Source: Cystobasidium ongulense | Taxonomy: Eukaryota; Basidiomycota; Cystobasidiomycetes; Cystobasidiales; Cystobasidiaceae | Direction of reading: 5' to 3' | Assembly: GCA_022835595.1 (NCBI GenBank) | Contig: BQUP01000006.1 | Span: forward strand, 248,001-312,000 | Length of the DNA: 64,000 bases | In this document: positions 52,599 to 63,368 of the stretch, one piece after another | Position numbering within the stretch: position 1 is the first letter of the stretch | Layout of the letters: every line of letters starts with the position of its first letter | Notes under the pieces: generated by a model | Databases searched by the model: none | Told to the model about the DNA's origin: nothing | What the model saw: the letters and a program-made list of their open reading frames with translations, nothing else | Made by a program: the position numbers and the translations under genes

Positions 52599-53477
52599 TT
52601 ATGCGTATGGAGGAGGGCCACCAAAAGCTTCGCTACCTACCGGCCCAGGGGGAGTGCCTGCAGGTGAAGGTGTGAACATATCGATTTCCCGCACTTCTGA
52701 AGTACTGTACGCACCATATGCGAGGCATGGTATGGTGGCTTGATAGTCGTAACATTCTTCAAAATCTCGAACCCGTTGACCACTGCGACCATACTGAGCT
52801 CTGAGCTCGATCTGGGAGGGAAACCTCCGTATCATAGAAAGGTCATATAGAGGTGGGGTACTTGGCATGTTACATGCATCTGCACTCGTGCTCTCCCTTG
52901 GAGTTGCAGTAGAGGCGGGTTTGGTGCGAGAGTCTTGATTAGACGAGTCAGCCCAGGCTCAGCGTTCCGACCAACAGCATGCTCACCTTTGGGTGCGCTC
53001 TGCGATCTCGCGCGTATGCTAGGTCTCCTCTTGTGAGGGAGTAGGTTAAAATTGAAGGACAATTTAGGAGATCTATGACCTCCAGGCATGGGTGGCAATC
53101 CAGGTGAGGCGATGGAGGAGACCGATGAGGTAGATGATGCACTTGAGGAAGAAGTTTGACTTGGTGCTGATCTCGGCACCGTGCTTACAGCTGCATATTT
53201 TCCGGAAGGGTTCGAAAGGCGAGATTAGGTATAGTGATGTAACAATACTTTGAGTCAGCAATGCACATAATAACGAGGAAGCTCAGAGCATACGAGGCGG
53301 CGAAGATTGCATACCATCTATAGGTGTACTGCCTACAGTAGAAGCTGCGACCGTGCCAGCCGAGCTACTATTCGTGAGCGAGCTCACGTTATTGTTTAGG
53401 TTGGTGGCGGAAAGTTTCTGCGCTTGGCCAGCATGTTCGTGCTCTCGATGCAAACCTCGCAAGACGCCGGCAGACAT
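52599..53477 (-). CDS. PPPY-tail tandem family, copy A
   Basis: No known family is recognised. Four exons, 53315-53477, 52987-53190, 52715-52933 and 52599-52657, all joined at phase 1, give 214 residues. Blocks shared with the neighbouring copy are GVLRGLHREHEHAGQAQKL and ATNLNNNVSSL at the start, SPGLPPMP, LLPHKRRPS, then FPSQIELRAQY and IPCLAYG. The protein ends TPPGPVGSEAFGGPPPYA. There is no signal peptide or TM helix; the protein is Ser/Pro-rich and likely cytosolic. PPPY is a possible ligand for WW domains such as those of Rsp5/Nedd4 ubiquitin ligases (inference). The last intron is 57 nt and has no stop, so its retention would add 19 residues in frame. Confidence 0.65.
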
Positions 53478-54663
53478 GTCGGTTGATAGCTTAATACAAG
53501 AAGTTCAAGCTTCGGAGGGTATTTGTCTTCCCAATAGACGGACACTGGGGCTCTTGAACCTACGGACGCGTAAAATTGCCGTGGTTTAGAATCTCGGCCC
53601 GATTGCTCTCGTGCAAGCCGGATATTGATAGATTATAGCTTTATCTCTCGGAGATCTAGAAGGGCATAAGATCAAGAAGCAGAAGATCAAGAAAGTTATC
53701 CTCAATAAGAAGAGAAGGTGGTAGTAAAGGTGTGGCTGCGCCCCCTCTTCATCTCATTTTACAGGGTCGCCCTTATGTCCGAAACGCCTTCCACCGCCTT
53801 GACGGAAGTAGGCGGGCCTCTTACCCACCTTCTCTTGTTGCTCAATGCCCACTATACATGCTCAGACCCCACAGGGGTGACTAGAGGGCAGTCACTGCAT
53901 GGGCAGGCAGTATGTGCTCCTAGTCCGGATAGAGCTGAGTCAGAGTCAGAATGTCCAGATTACCCTTAGTTGCGGAGACACATGTCAGTCATCATCAGCT
54001 ACCGCATTTTCACGTTCCAACGTATACCCCGCAAGGCACTACAATTTGCAGTGCAAGGTGACTTGGAACTTGCTCCCTCGTTTCAGAGTTCTACTGCATC
54101 GAAGGAGCGAAGCGAGCATATAGCTTGAGGACCCTGTCGGAACTTCGGAAGAGCATGATTGCGGCCCTGCGGGCACGCGTAGGTTGGGTGCCAAAATACA
54201 AAGAGTGGAGAAGATCCGCTCAATAGTGCTTAGTACAGCCTCGGAGCCCTTTATGGTCGACCAAGGCCTGCCAAGCTGTCTGACTCAAAATGACAAGGTG
54301 ACATTCACGAACATCGCCCTCGAGTGTCCGACTGGGATCGAATCCTGGAAGTGTTCATTCAACCTGCTGCACTCCCCTGGCTCTACGCTTGCCTAACGTA
54401 TGCTACAGAAAAATGATATAAATGTCAAGGCAGTTGAGTCGTCCAAAGTAGTCGAATTCGTAAAAAGTCCCTGTTGTAAATTCTTGCATATGATATCTTG
54501 ATGGTGTATGACTACAGTCAGACCGTTCGCCAGACCTGTTATAAGCAATCCAATATGAACGATACTGCTTGAAGTCTACTGGTAGTGTTCGTGTCCATAT
54601 AGGAGAGTAATGCGGAAAATTCCGTTGGGGTCGTTCCCGCCATTCTCGCGGAGAATAACGGCT
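53478..54663. other. spacer between tandem copies A and B
   Basis: This holds the upstream region of copy A. It includes the 23-bp box at 53858-53880 and a gcaagccggatattg block at 53613-53627, both repeated upstream of copy B. No further gene is seen. Confidence 0.55.
53858..53880. promoter_or_regulatory. Conserved upstream box, copy A
   Basis: The 15-base core ATGCTCAGACCCCAC and the following GG-GTGA recur upstream of copy B at 55938-55960 with two differences, lying about 360-380 bp upstream of both start codons. The surrounding spacer is much less conserved. A regulatory role is inferred. Confidence 0.45.
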
Positions 54664-55581
54664 TTATGCGTATGGAGGAGGACATCCAAATGCATCACTA
54701 CCGACCGGCCCAGGGGGCGTACCTGCAGACAGAGGTGTGAGGATCTCTAGAGACATTTCGACGATACCGATACGCACCATATGCGAGGCATGGCAAAGTA
54801 GCATCATGGTCGTAAAATTCTTCAACGGCTCGAACGAGTTGACCATTGCGATCATACTGAGCTCTCAGCTCGACTCGGGACGGAAAGCGTTGCATCACAG
54901 GAAGTGAGGATAGACCTGGAGAACTTGGCATGCTGCATGTATCTGTGGTCGAGGCACCTCTTGGAGTTGCAGCAGAGGAAGATCTGGTTCGAGGGTCTTC
55001 GAATATTGACACAGGTCAGCTGCAGTGAAGCCGGCGTAAAGAGGTCTTTACCCTGCTCACCACTAGACGCAATGCTCTGAGACCTCAAGCTCAAGCTATG
55101 TCTCTTCTTGTGAGGGAGTAGGGTAAAACTATGAGATGATCTTGGAGCTGCTGGTACGGGTGGCAAACCAGGTGATATGATAGGAGGAGATATTGATGGT
55201 GTTGATGATGTTGAAGCATTTCCAGATGATGTAGCCAACGGAGCTGTTTGAGTTTGGGCTAATCCTAGCACTGGATGTTCAGCTGCATATTTTTTAGATA
55301 AAATGCGAAGCGCGAGAATGGAAATAGTGATGTAACGGTTTTTGAGTCAGTTAAAGACATGTATATGCACCGCAAAACCAGGAACGACAAAGCGTACGAG
55401 ATGCTGGCGACAGTGAACCATCTGCAGTGGCACAGCCTGCCGTAGGTGCTGCACCGATGCCAGTCGGATTGTTGTGCGACAATGAGCTCACGTTGTTGTT
55501 CAAGTTGGTGGCGGCAAGTTTTTGCGTTTGACTCGCATGGTCATGCCTTCGATGCAGCGCTCGGAGGACGCCGCCAGTCAT
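54664..55581 (-). CDS. PPPY-tail tandem family, copy B
   Basis: This is a close paralogue of copy A, offset about 2.1 kb, with the same exon pattern: 55419-55581, 55061-55282, 54778-54996 and 54664-54722, all phase 1, 220 residues. Exons 1, 3 and 4 have exactly the same lengths as in copy A (163, 219 and 59 nt). Conserved blocks are GVLRALHRRHDHASQTQKL, ATNLNNNVSSL, SPGLPPVP, LLPHKKRHS, FPSRVELRAQY and LPCLAYG, with the tail TPPGPVGSDAFGCPPPYA. The first donor is GTTCAC, a weak site. The last intron is 55 nt, so unlike copy A it must be spliced to reach the PPPY tail. The function is unknown. Confidence 0.65.
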
Positions 55582-56832
55582 GTCGGCTGATATGTTGATA
55601 TCAGGAGGTCAAGCTTCGTAGGATAGAGCACTTTCGATAGACAGACACTGAGGCTTTTGAACCTGAGAGATGCGTAAAAGCGTCGTGGTCAAGAATAATC
55701 TCGCGCCGTGCAGATGCCCGGGCCGATTGCCTTTGTGCTGCAAGCCGGATATTGCTTTTCGGAGAAGGGCATAAGGTCAAGAGGGCGGTTCCTCGGAGAC
55801 AGGCGGCGGCTAGTAGAGCTGCGAGTCTGCCCAAGTCATCTCGCGTTAATGCAAAGTCTCCCTATGTCGGATACTTGCACCAACTCTATGACGAAAGTGT
55901 GCGCGCATGTTACGCAGCTTTTTTTTGAACCACATAAATGCTCAGACCCCACTGGCGTGATTATAGCTTAGTCATAGCATGTACAGGCAGGGAGGAATGG
56001 TTGAAAGTGCCTAGGGTGGAGAGCGCTGAGTCGCGACATCCAAGCTACTCTTAGTAGTTGTGCATTCACGTTCCAGCCACTACTGCCAGCTGACACAATT
56101 CCACGTTGAAACGTTGCCACTTCATGGATAGCCGCTATCTTCGGCGGCGCAAGATGCTTGCTACTTCGTATCAGAACACTAACGTAGAGGCAGGGAAGGC
56201 GAATTCCCAGCTGGATGTCTTGGTTCAAAAGTCGGAAGGGCGCGCTTCAAGTTGCGGGTACGCGTAAATTGGCTTACTGAAATATAGATAGCTGGGAAGC
56301 TCCGCTCCATTGTATGCAGCGTGCAGTACAGCCTTGAGTTTAAGCTCGAACATGACTAGCACTATGCGGACGAAGCTGTAAAACGAGGAAATAACGTATG
56401 CAACATCACTGCAAGCTGTCTAGCCCTCTATGATAAGACAGCGTTTCTCAGGCTATCACGATAGATCTGTCATTTTCAACGATCCATCCGAATCAGCTCT
56501 TGCTATCGCTCGGCACCGAATGGCAATGGGTATCTCGGTTTTTCCGAATCCTGTTGGTTTTATCAATGCTCATTCGACCTGTCGAGAAGGCCTCTAATCA
56601 ATGTCTACAGGCTATACGAATGCCTAACATATGCTACAGAAACAACGAGGGCAATGCTAAAAACGATTTGCATGAGGATATAACGTGAAAACCTTGCGAT
56701 TGTAGTTGTCATCTTTGTTGAACAATGGTCTATGGTGAGTTTCGTCCGCTAATTGAGTGTGGCAAGGCGGGTATCGTGAATTAAGTGAGGTGAAAAGGTA
56801 TGTGGTTGTGTTGTATTGGCAGCAAGCCCACC
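55582..56832. other. spacer between tandem copies B and C
   Basis: Upstream region of copy B, with the 23-bp box (55938-55960), a gcaagccggatattg block at 55740-55754 and other stretches echoing the A-B spacer, such as TGCCTAAC-TATGCTACAGAAA near 56622 (compare 54390). Confidence 0.55.
55938..55960. promoter_or_regulatory. Conserved upstream box, copy B
   Basis: This is the counterpart of the box at 53858-53880, sharing ATGCTCAGACCCCAC. No equivalent was found upstream of copy C. Confidence 0.45.
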
Positions 56833-57675
56833 TCACGCTATGGTAGATCGTTTATTTGATGTCGCAAAAACTGCATCGTGCGTTTGAGGTCGTCCAAATA
56901 TCGCTTCATATGGAGGCGGTGATCCGTAGTCTTCACTTGCCATCGGAGGTCGAGGTGTGCCTGCGATTGAGAAGACTATAAACATACAAAGGCGCGTTAA
57001 GTAGCAGAATATAGGATCTCACCGTAAGCTAAACAGGGAATAATAGCGCCATGCGCTCGGAATTCGAGAGTGGAAGGAAGAATACGCCCAAATCTTGATA
57101 GCTGCGGTAGCACTGAATCGTTCCCAACTTCCGGAGGAGCAGGCTCGACGAGCTGCGGTCTCTGAGAAGAATTCGGGTGAAAGATATGCGAAGAGTCTAT
57201 TTCAGATGTGAGATACGGCTCAATGATCTGCACGGAACAAGGAAGCTGTAAGTTATTCTCACGTGAATCTGGTGGCAAGGAATCCGGAGATGCTGAAGGG
57301 TGCGCTGTGGAAAATCACGGAGCTATCAGCTTCCATGACGATGTCACTGGACGCGCAGGAGAAAGATTCGCACTGACCTCTGGCAGCTACTTGGTGGTGA
57401 ACGGTATTCATAACCCCCTGCAAGCCTATAGGACCATTTATAGCGCAAACACTCATGCTGCTCGCAGCGATGGATGAGGAACTCGTCGAGTCGTTTGAAG
57501 AAGTAGAATTTGTAGAATGTCCTCTTGAAGGGACATGATATCTTGGTGTGCAGTTAGACTGTTCGCCTGAAGTGCTTGCAGTCTGGTCGGTCGTTTCGGT
57601 ATCGTTTGTGCCGATTGCAGGGGATGTCTTCCTGCTCGATTTCAGGCCACCTCGGCTCTGGCGGAAGAGAGTCAT
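56833..57675 (-). CDS. PPPY-tail tandem family, divergent copy C
   Basis: This is a distant third member on the same strand. Exons 57378-57675, 57023-57304 and 56833-56960 join at phase 1 with GT-AG sites (235 residues). The shared core is PSTLEFRAHGAIIPCLAYG, then, across an intron at exactly the same place as in A and B, TPRPPMASEDYGSPPPYEA. After PPPY it continues for about 28 residues instead of ending. The N-terminal half is Ser/Thr-rich with no clear match to the A/B first exon, so an additional 5' exon may be missing. A 3-exon model was chosen because every phase fits and the acceptor TTTTCCACAG is strong. Confidence 0.5.
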
Positions 57676-59561
57676 TCTTTGCGATATCCGGACACCAGTC
57701 CAGTCAAGAAAATTGGTTCGTCGAGATGTGTTAACCAGTTGACGTAGATGGAAGAGGAAGAAGGAGCACTTGTCTGAATTGCAAAGCTGTCATTAAGGAT
57801 ATGCCTGCTAGCGAGTGGTCTGAGTAATTTCCAGTGTTAGCGCTGGACCCTGTTCTAAAACAGTGCTAAACAATCGACCTCGCGTCGCTCTAGGCAACAG
57901 GTCTTGTCAAGAAAGCGCCCGAGGCGGTATGTTTTGCATGTACAGTAGCTTTGTAGACGCATTTAATTTGTTGGATGATGTGTCTCTCCTCCTTATCCTC
58001 GGCACGCTTGGGTACGTCGATACGTTGAGCACGCGAGGAAAAGGACAAGTTTCAGCTTAACAGATGCGATCGATCTTCGGGAGGTTGTCAAGCTATACCT
58101 TCGCTGCCGAAGCTATGTGATTACGAGATTGAAGCTGAAACAATGCCATTAGTGCCGACAGTATCAGTCTGCATATTCGTTTTCTTTACTCATACGTAGC
58201 GTTTGCTATCCTTCTTACTGCTCTTATCAAAGGCTCCATAATTGGCGCGTGTAATGGGCCCCACAGAGTTTCTAGTGGGCACCACTTCAGGACAAGCGAC
58301 TCCACTGGAGAAGATCGCCAGGGCTGACCAGGAAGACAGCTGCTCCAGCAGCATCTTCAGAAGATATGAAGTTTCCGCTGGCACCGACTATCAGTGACGA
58401 AGCCTAGTTCATTGATCTTGTCCAAGTAGTGGATGATCACCTCGAGCTCGACTGCTCCACGAAACCTGAATAGATTGCGTGTACGTCTATTGTGAAGCAT
58501 TGAGTGAGATTCTACCTGACAGCATTAATGGCTTAATTCCTTTTTTATATGAGCACCTTCGAATGCGCGTGTGTATGATGCTTTCTGAGTATGCGTAATG
58601 CAGTATTTCTGATCGATTGGAGATGTGGAAGCCTTGGGCGAGAGAAGGCTACAGTCGTTCGTGTTTTCTATGTGTAGCAGTGCGTTCCTCAAGCCGAGGA
58701 TATGTTATTTGTCGACTGACGAGCGATAAGAGGTGAGTGGTTCTTCGCATCGTTCGTCGACGTTGTTCTTGTCAGGAGTCCTGATCACGGCCATTTGAGT
58801 ACAATAATTCTCCAAGCCTTGCTGCCAGATGCAAAGCCTAGAGAGGACTACAGCCAGAAAAGATCAGCTGTGATATCCTTAAACGGCTAGCTACCGTCGG
58901 TCGCACTCATGCTGTTATGCTGCCTACGTTCTTGTAGATGCCAGGCGCGTAGGGCCGTAGTTCTGCAGCCTGAGGCCCTGAAACGATGCGCGTTAGTATG
59001 CAATGGGCCAGGAGGGAGTCGAGATTGGGAACGCATACGATGCTTTGGGATGCCTTCTTACGTAAGAGTCGGTAGTTGTATCAAGTAAGATACACTAGCA
59101 GCAGTACGCCTTCAGCCCTGATGCGAATAGGCAAACCAGGCAAACCAGGACAAACAATGGAAGATTCGGATGAAAGGGCTTTGCGACTTCTATTCAATTG
59201 CCTTCCAGCGAGACATGTCGGGTTTCAGGTGCTCTGGCCATAGCCAGCCTATGATAGTACAAGGCGATTTCCACGTTAACATGGCAGTACAGCGAGGACA
59301 ATTATGATTGAAGATTGTTATCAGATTAAGAATGGGCAGCATCACACGTGGATTTGAAACTAAATTGTATTGCTTATGTGCTTAATGATAATTGGGTATA
59401 GGATAGCAGACTGTATATTGTTTCTGAGATTACATTAGAAAGACGCAGAGCAGAGTGGATTGACATAAAAATGCTGCTCGAGAAGGTATGGAGTGTGAAA
59501 TATGAGAGTCTAGGTTAAGCTACTTTGGTACTTCGTCAAAGACGTTCTGGGCTAAGGAGGT
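57676..59561. other. intergenic region of 1.9 kb
   Basis: No gene, RNA or repeat is recognised. All open frames are short. It may include the copy C promoter and the hydrophobin 3' UTR. Confidence 0.55.
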
Positions 59562-60052
59562 CTACAGAGCACTCAAAGGAGAGCAGCCGATGTTGATGAG
59601 CTGGGTGCATAAGGGCGCATTAGGTTGAAAGTCGCTTTGCTGGAAGCTGGAGGAGATCACTTACACCGTCCTGATAAACCTGTGAGCAGCATACTGGAGT
59701 ACTCTTGGCGCAAGAACCAAGGCTAGCAAGTCCAATAGGCTGGATAACAGGAGTGATATCAGGGCGCTACCATCGTCAGTCATTTCACCGGGTGTCATCT
59801 CAGTCTTCCAACCCCAAAAGTAAGGCTTACCGAGCATCCGAGTCCAACATTCCCAATTATACTAGCCGGAACATTGAGCAGACCTCCAAGTGCTTCTCCT
59901 GCCTCTTTATTCGAGAGAACTTCTTCGCAGCAGTGAACATTCTTGACATCGCAGAAAAAGTCGCGCTTTGTGAGACGTGCTGGTCCTGCCGATACACTTG
60001 AGACGGTAGCGACCAGAGAGACGATAGCGATGACTGACTTTGTGAAGATCAT
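59562..60052 (-). CDS. Class I hydrophobin
   Basis: This is a small secreted surfactant protein that coats aerial hyphae and spores. A signal peptide (MIFTKSVIAIVSLVATVSSV, then SA) precedes a mature chain with eight cysteines in the hydrophobin order: C-x6-CC-x30-C-x10-C-x6-CC-x12-C. The spacings fit class I. Visible motifs are FFCDVKNVHCC, NVGLGCSPIGLASLGSCAK, PVCCSQVYQDG and INIGCSPLSAL. Three exons, 59831-60052, 59665-59739 and 59562-59600, all phase 0, give 111 residues. The introns fall between the Cys blocks, as in basidiomycete hydrophobin genes. A TKR site before the first Cys block could be Kex2-trimmed. The first exon alone carries only four cysteines, so the gene is easy to overlook. 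Confidence 0.88.
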
Positions 60053-60899
60053 TTTGCTAAAGACAATGATTGCTGGTTGGTGGTTGGTGGTTTGGTGGAA
60101 GCTGTAGTGAAGAGAAGATGGAGTGAATGAGGATGTCGATGAGAGGGGGAGCCCTTGAAACTTTGTGATGGATGAGGGAAGAAAGGAAGCGTAGCCAGGT
60201 CAGTGGTCAGATTTATAGTTCCGAAAATCTCTCAGTGCAGTGTGTTGGACCATTCTTCAAACAAGCCAGGGAATGCAGTTGGACCTGGTGAAGACGGTCC
60301 GTTTGTTATTTCACCCTTGAAGTTGAAAACATCGACGAGCCGGGCACTAGACAGAGAATGTGAGGACGGATGTAGGAATGTTGTTTGAAGAACGCTCGCG
60401 AGTAGATTCCTGACTCTATCCTGTCGATGCCGTGCTTTGCTGATTGCCAACGTAGTTATCGATTCCTCTCATAGGGTGTCTTTTGCCGGTGAATGGGAGG
60501 TCATGCATCCAGGCCGCGCACAGCGACGGGCGAACCAACGACAGCAGTATTATGTTCTACTTATCCATTCAATGATTGCGCATAGCTTCCTCCCCTTGAC
60601 GTGACAAGCATGAGTGCAAGCTCAAAGGCGGTGGTGGAAGAGAGAGAGCGCGCAGCCAGATAAGCCTCAACGAGGCCCGCCTTGCTCTGACGCTGACCAA
60701 GTATACCGCACACGACCAAGCCGTTAGAACACTGAATAGCACGCAATATTACATCCAACAGATACTCTGCATACGGCAGTGGTGTATGCTGCTTCGTCAA
60801 CTGCTGCATCACCGACTGGGTCAGCAGCAGCATCACGCCACCGCCAGTCACCGCGCCGGCGCACCACCACCACACGCCCAACAGCAGCCTATAACGACT
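60053..60899. other. divergent promoter region, hydrophobin and FHA gene
   Basis: This head-to-head gap carries no supported gene. A GGTTGGTGG repeat lies just upstream of the hydrophobin start (60074-60100). Confidence 0.55.
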
Positions 60900-63368
60900 A
60901 TGAAGCATATCAATCCTGCTCCATTGGTCACTCTGACGCTCACTGTCTCGTCCCACGACGACACCGAGGCTTCCAAGTCGTTCTCGAGGTGTGTTCAGCT
61001 TGCCACTATACGCGGGGACGGCGTGCGAGGTGTCAGCGATACAACGCTGACTGCAGTCACCGCACAGGCGAGAGGGAGCGGCTATTGTCATTGGCAGGTC
61101 TTCGAGATCAGGTGCGTAGCTCGCTCGAGTGCGGCAACAGCTGCGCTGACATGCATCGCTGTCCGCCTTATCCTGACAGGCGGCGAGACACCCGCCAGCG
61201 ACAATGCGCTTTTCAGGTGAGCTCGAGCAGACCGCCGTATAACCACCACTTCCATACTGATACAGATATAACAATACAGAAACCAAGTGCTTTCTCGGAG
61301 CCATGCTACCCTCACCTGGCAGAAAGACGGCGTGAGTTGCTTCCATTTCGCCAGCCTTCGGAGAAGGGAGCTCGGACGCCCCTTCTTATCGCCCTATCGC
61401 CACAACGTTGCTCACCTTCACACATTCTGCCTGCTTCAGTCCATTTTCATTACAGACGACAAGTCGACTCATGGCACCATAGTCCAACGGTCCCCGCGCC
61501 AGATTGCCGTGGGACCACTGCCAACTCGAGTATGTGCGATATTGTTCTCGCTTTGATTGAGATTCACTCCTTCTAACAATTTGCTCTCTACACAACAGCT
61601 TCTCGACGGTGATCAACTTATCCTAGGCAAGACCGTTACCCGAGCAAACGAGAATAAGACTGCAGTAAATTACGAGCCTCTCATCCTCAAGGTCTCCATC
61701 GCTCCGGACCGCAAAGCCAATCCAAGATCTGCTCTCCCTGCTGTTCCAGCCGCAGCTTCTCGCAAATACGCCCTCCAAACTCAAGAGCAACTGTTCACAG
61801 ATGACGAAGAAGATGAACAAGCTGAAGGTGGTCAAGACGCGTCTGATTTGAATGCTCTAAACTCGGATGGTGGATACAAATCCCAGCGCAAGTCTTCCTC
61901 TGGGCGACAATCATCTTCTCCCGAACTAAAGGAGCGATTAGATCAATTTATGAAGAACAGAAAGCGTAGTTCCCAGTCTCCTGAACAGCAGTACATCTCT
62001 TGTACCCAAGAAGCACTTAGCAAGCCAGCCAAGAGACCTACACCTATCGTGATCTCCGGTTCTGAATCCGGCTCTGACGCCGCTCGGTCTCCCCTTCCTA
62101 TTCCATCCTCTCCTGAACCGGCAGCAGCTGAGCAGACTCACCGAACAGAGGATTACCTCTGCATGCCTACATCGCCACAACTCCATGGTTCTGACGAAGG
62201 TGAGGAAGATGAAGGCGAGAACCCCTCAAGCGATCATGAGGATGATGTAGGACCGGCAAATACAAACCGATCTATGAAGATCCCTGAAACTGACAGCGAA
62301 GACGAGAAAGATAAAGTAGCAGATAATTACAACGAAGATGTTGAAGAGGGTTTACATGAAAGTAGCTCTCCCCTGTCCAGTGCAGCGATTGAAAGTGAGG
62401 CAGTTGCTAGGTGTGGATTCCCACTCATTGCGCAGGAAGAGGATAGCGACGAAGAAGAAGTAGAGATGGAAGAAGACGAAAATGAGTATGCCTCGGAGGA
62501 AGAATTTGATGAGGAAGAAGTCGAAGAGGAGGACGAGGAAGATGAGGACGATGAGGTCGTTTCTAGAAGAAGGATGGTCATCGAAAGCGATGAAGGGGAA
62601 GACGGCGACGGAAGCGAGGACGAAAGTGATCAGGAAGATGACCTCAAATTACAGGACAGAAATGATCAGGATTCCGAAGAAGACGAAGTGTCTGAAGATT
62701 CTAGCCAAATTTTCGACCCTGAACCCACTCCGCCGCCATCTGCCCCTTACAGATCCACTAGACACCGCGACCAGGCTCCTGCATCCTCAAACACTTCTAC
62801 GGATGACGAACCTTTGCTCAAGAAAGTGCGACTCGATGCGGTGGATAGCCAAGAGTCTGAGATATCACAATCCTCGGAAGACATTCCAGGTATAGAGCGC
62901 TTGTTACCCACCCAGCTCTCTCAGACAGAGACTCAGCCAGGCTTCACTCGAGCTTCCGACTTGCTCATAAGCGAGCCCACCCTCAGCTCAACTGTCAATG
63001 TTCTTCAAGCCAAGAAATTCAAGAAACCTATGAGAGATGCTGGGGTACAAGCCGAAGTTCCTTCCAAGGTCTCGATGGCGGTTCAAACGGTCATCAAATA
63101 CAGAGATGCAGTGATGGAAGCTGAGAATCAAGGCACAGAAAGCGTGCTAATCACAAAGAAGAGAACTCACGACGTCATGTTGGTGACCGATGATATGGAG
63201 GTTGTCAAAGGTATAGGAGAAAGCCTGGTCAACGTTCCGCCAAATGAACTCGAGCTCCGACCCAAGAAGGGCCTCCCTTGGCGCGCAGCCGCCAGATATA
63301 CCAGTGTATTTGCACTCGGAGCGCTCGCAGCTGTGGTCAGTTTGGCTACTATTCCCGAGCTAGACTAG
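60900..63368 (+). CDS. Tail-anchored FHA-domain protein
   Basis: The FHA domain (phosphothreonine-binding) spans about residues 10-140 and is split over six exons: 60900-60988, 61068-61111, 61180-61216, 61280-61331, 61440-61529 and 61599-63368 (693 residues, phases consistent). Key FHA residues are present: IVIGRSS, NQVLSRSHATL, TDDKSTHGT and LLDGDQLILG. A disordered, very acidic region follows (Glu/Asp runs at about 62450-62560). A single C-terminal hydrophobic helix (YTSVFALGALAAVVSLATIP) ends four residues before the stop, as in tail-anchored membrane proteins. FHA plus C-terminal TM recalls Far9/Far10/SLMAP of the STRIPAK complex, but the coiled coil of that family is not seen, so orthology is open. 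The ATG at 60900 was chosen because it opens directly into the FHA domain. Confidence 0.75.

Larger units (their letters stand above)
52599..56700. repeat. Direct segmental duplication of about 2.1 kb (gene plus upstream DNA)
   Basis: Two units, about 52.6-54.5 kb and 54.66-56.7 kb, contain copies A and B with matching upstream blocks in the same order. Offsets between paired landmarks are 2065 (stop codons), 2104 (starts), 2080 (23-bp box) and about 2230 (TGCCTAAC block). Coding blocks are far better conserved than spacers, pointing to an old duplication. Confidence 0.6.

Noticed and set aside
54330-54350. tRNA-like B box (GGGATCGAATCC)
   Set aside because: No matching A box, acceptor stem or anticodon arm could be found around it.
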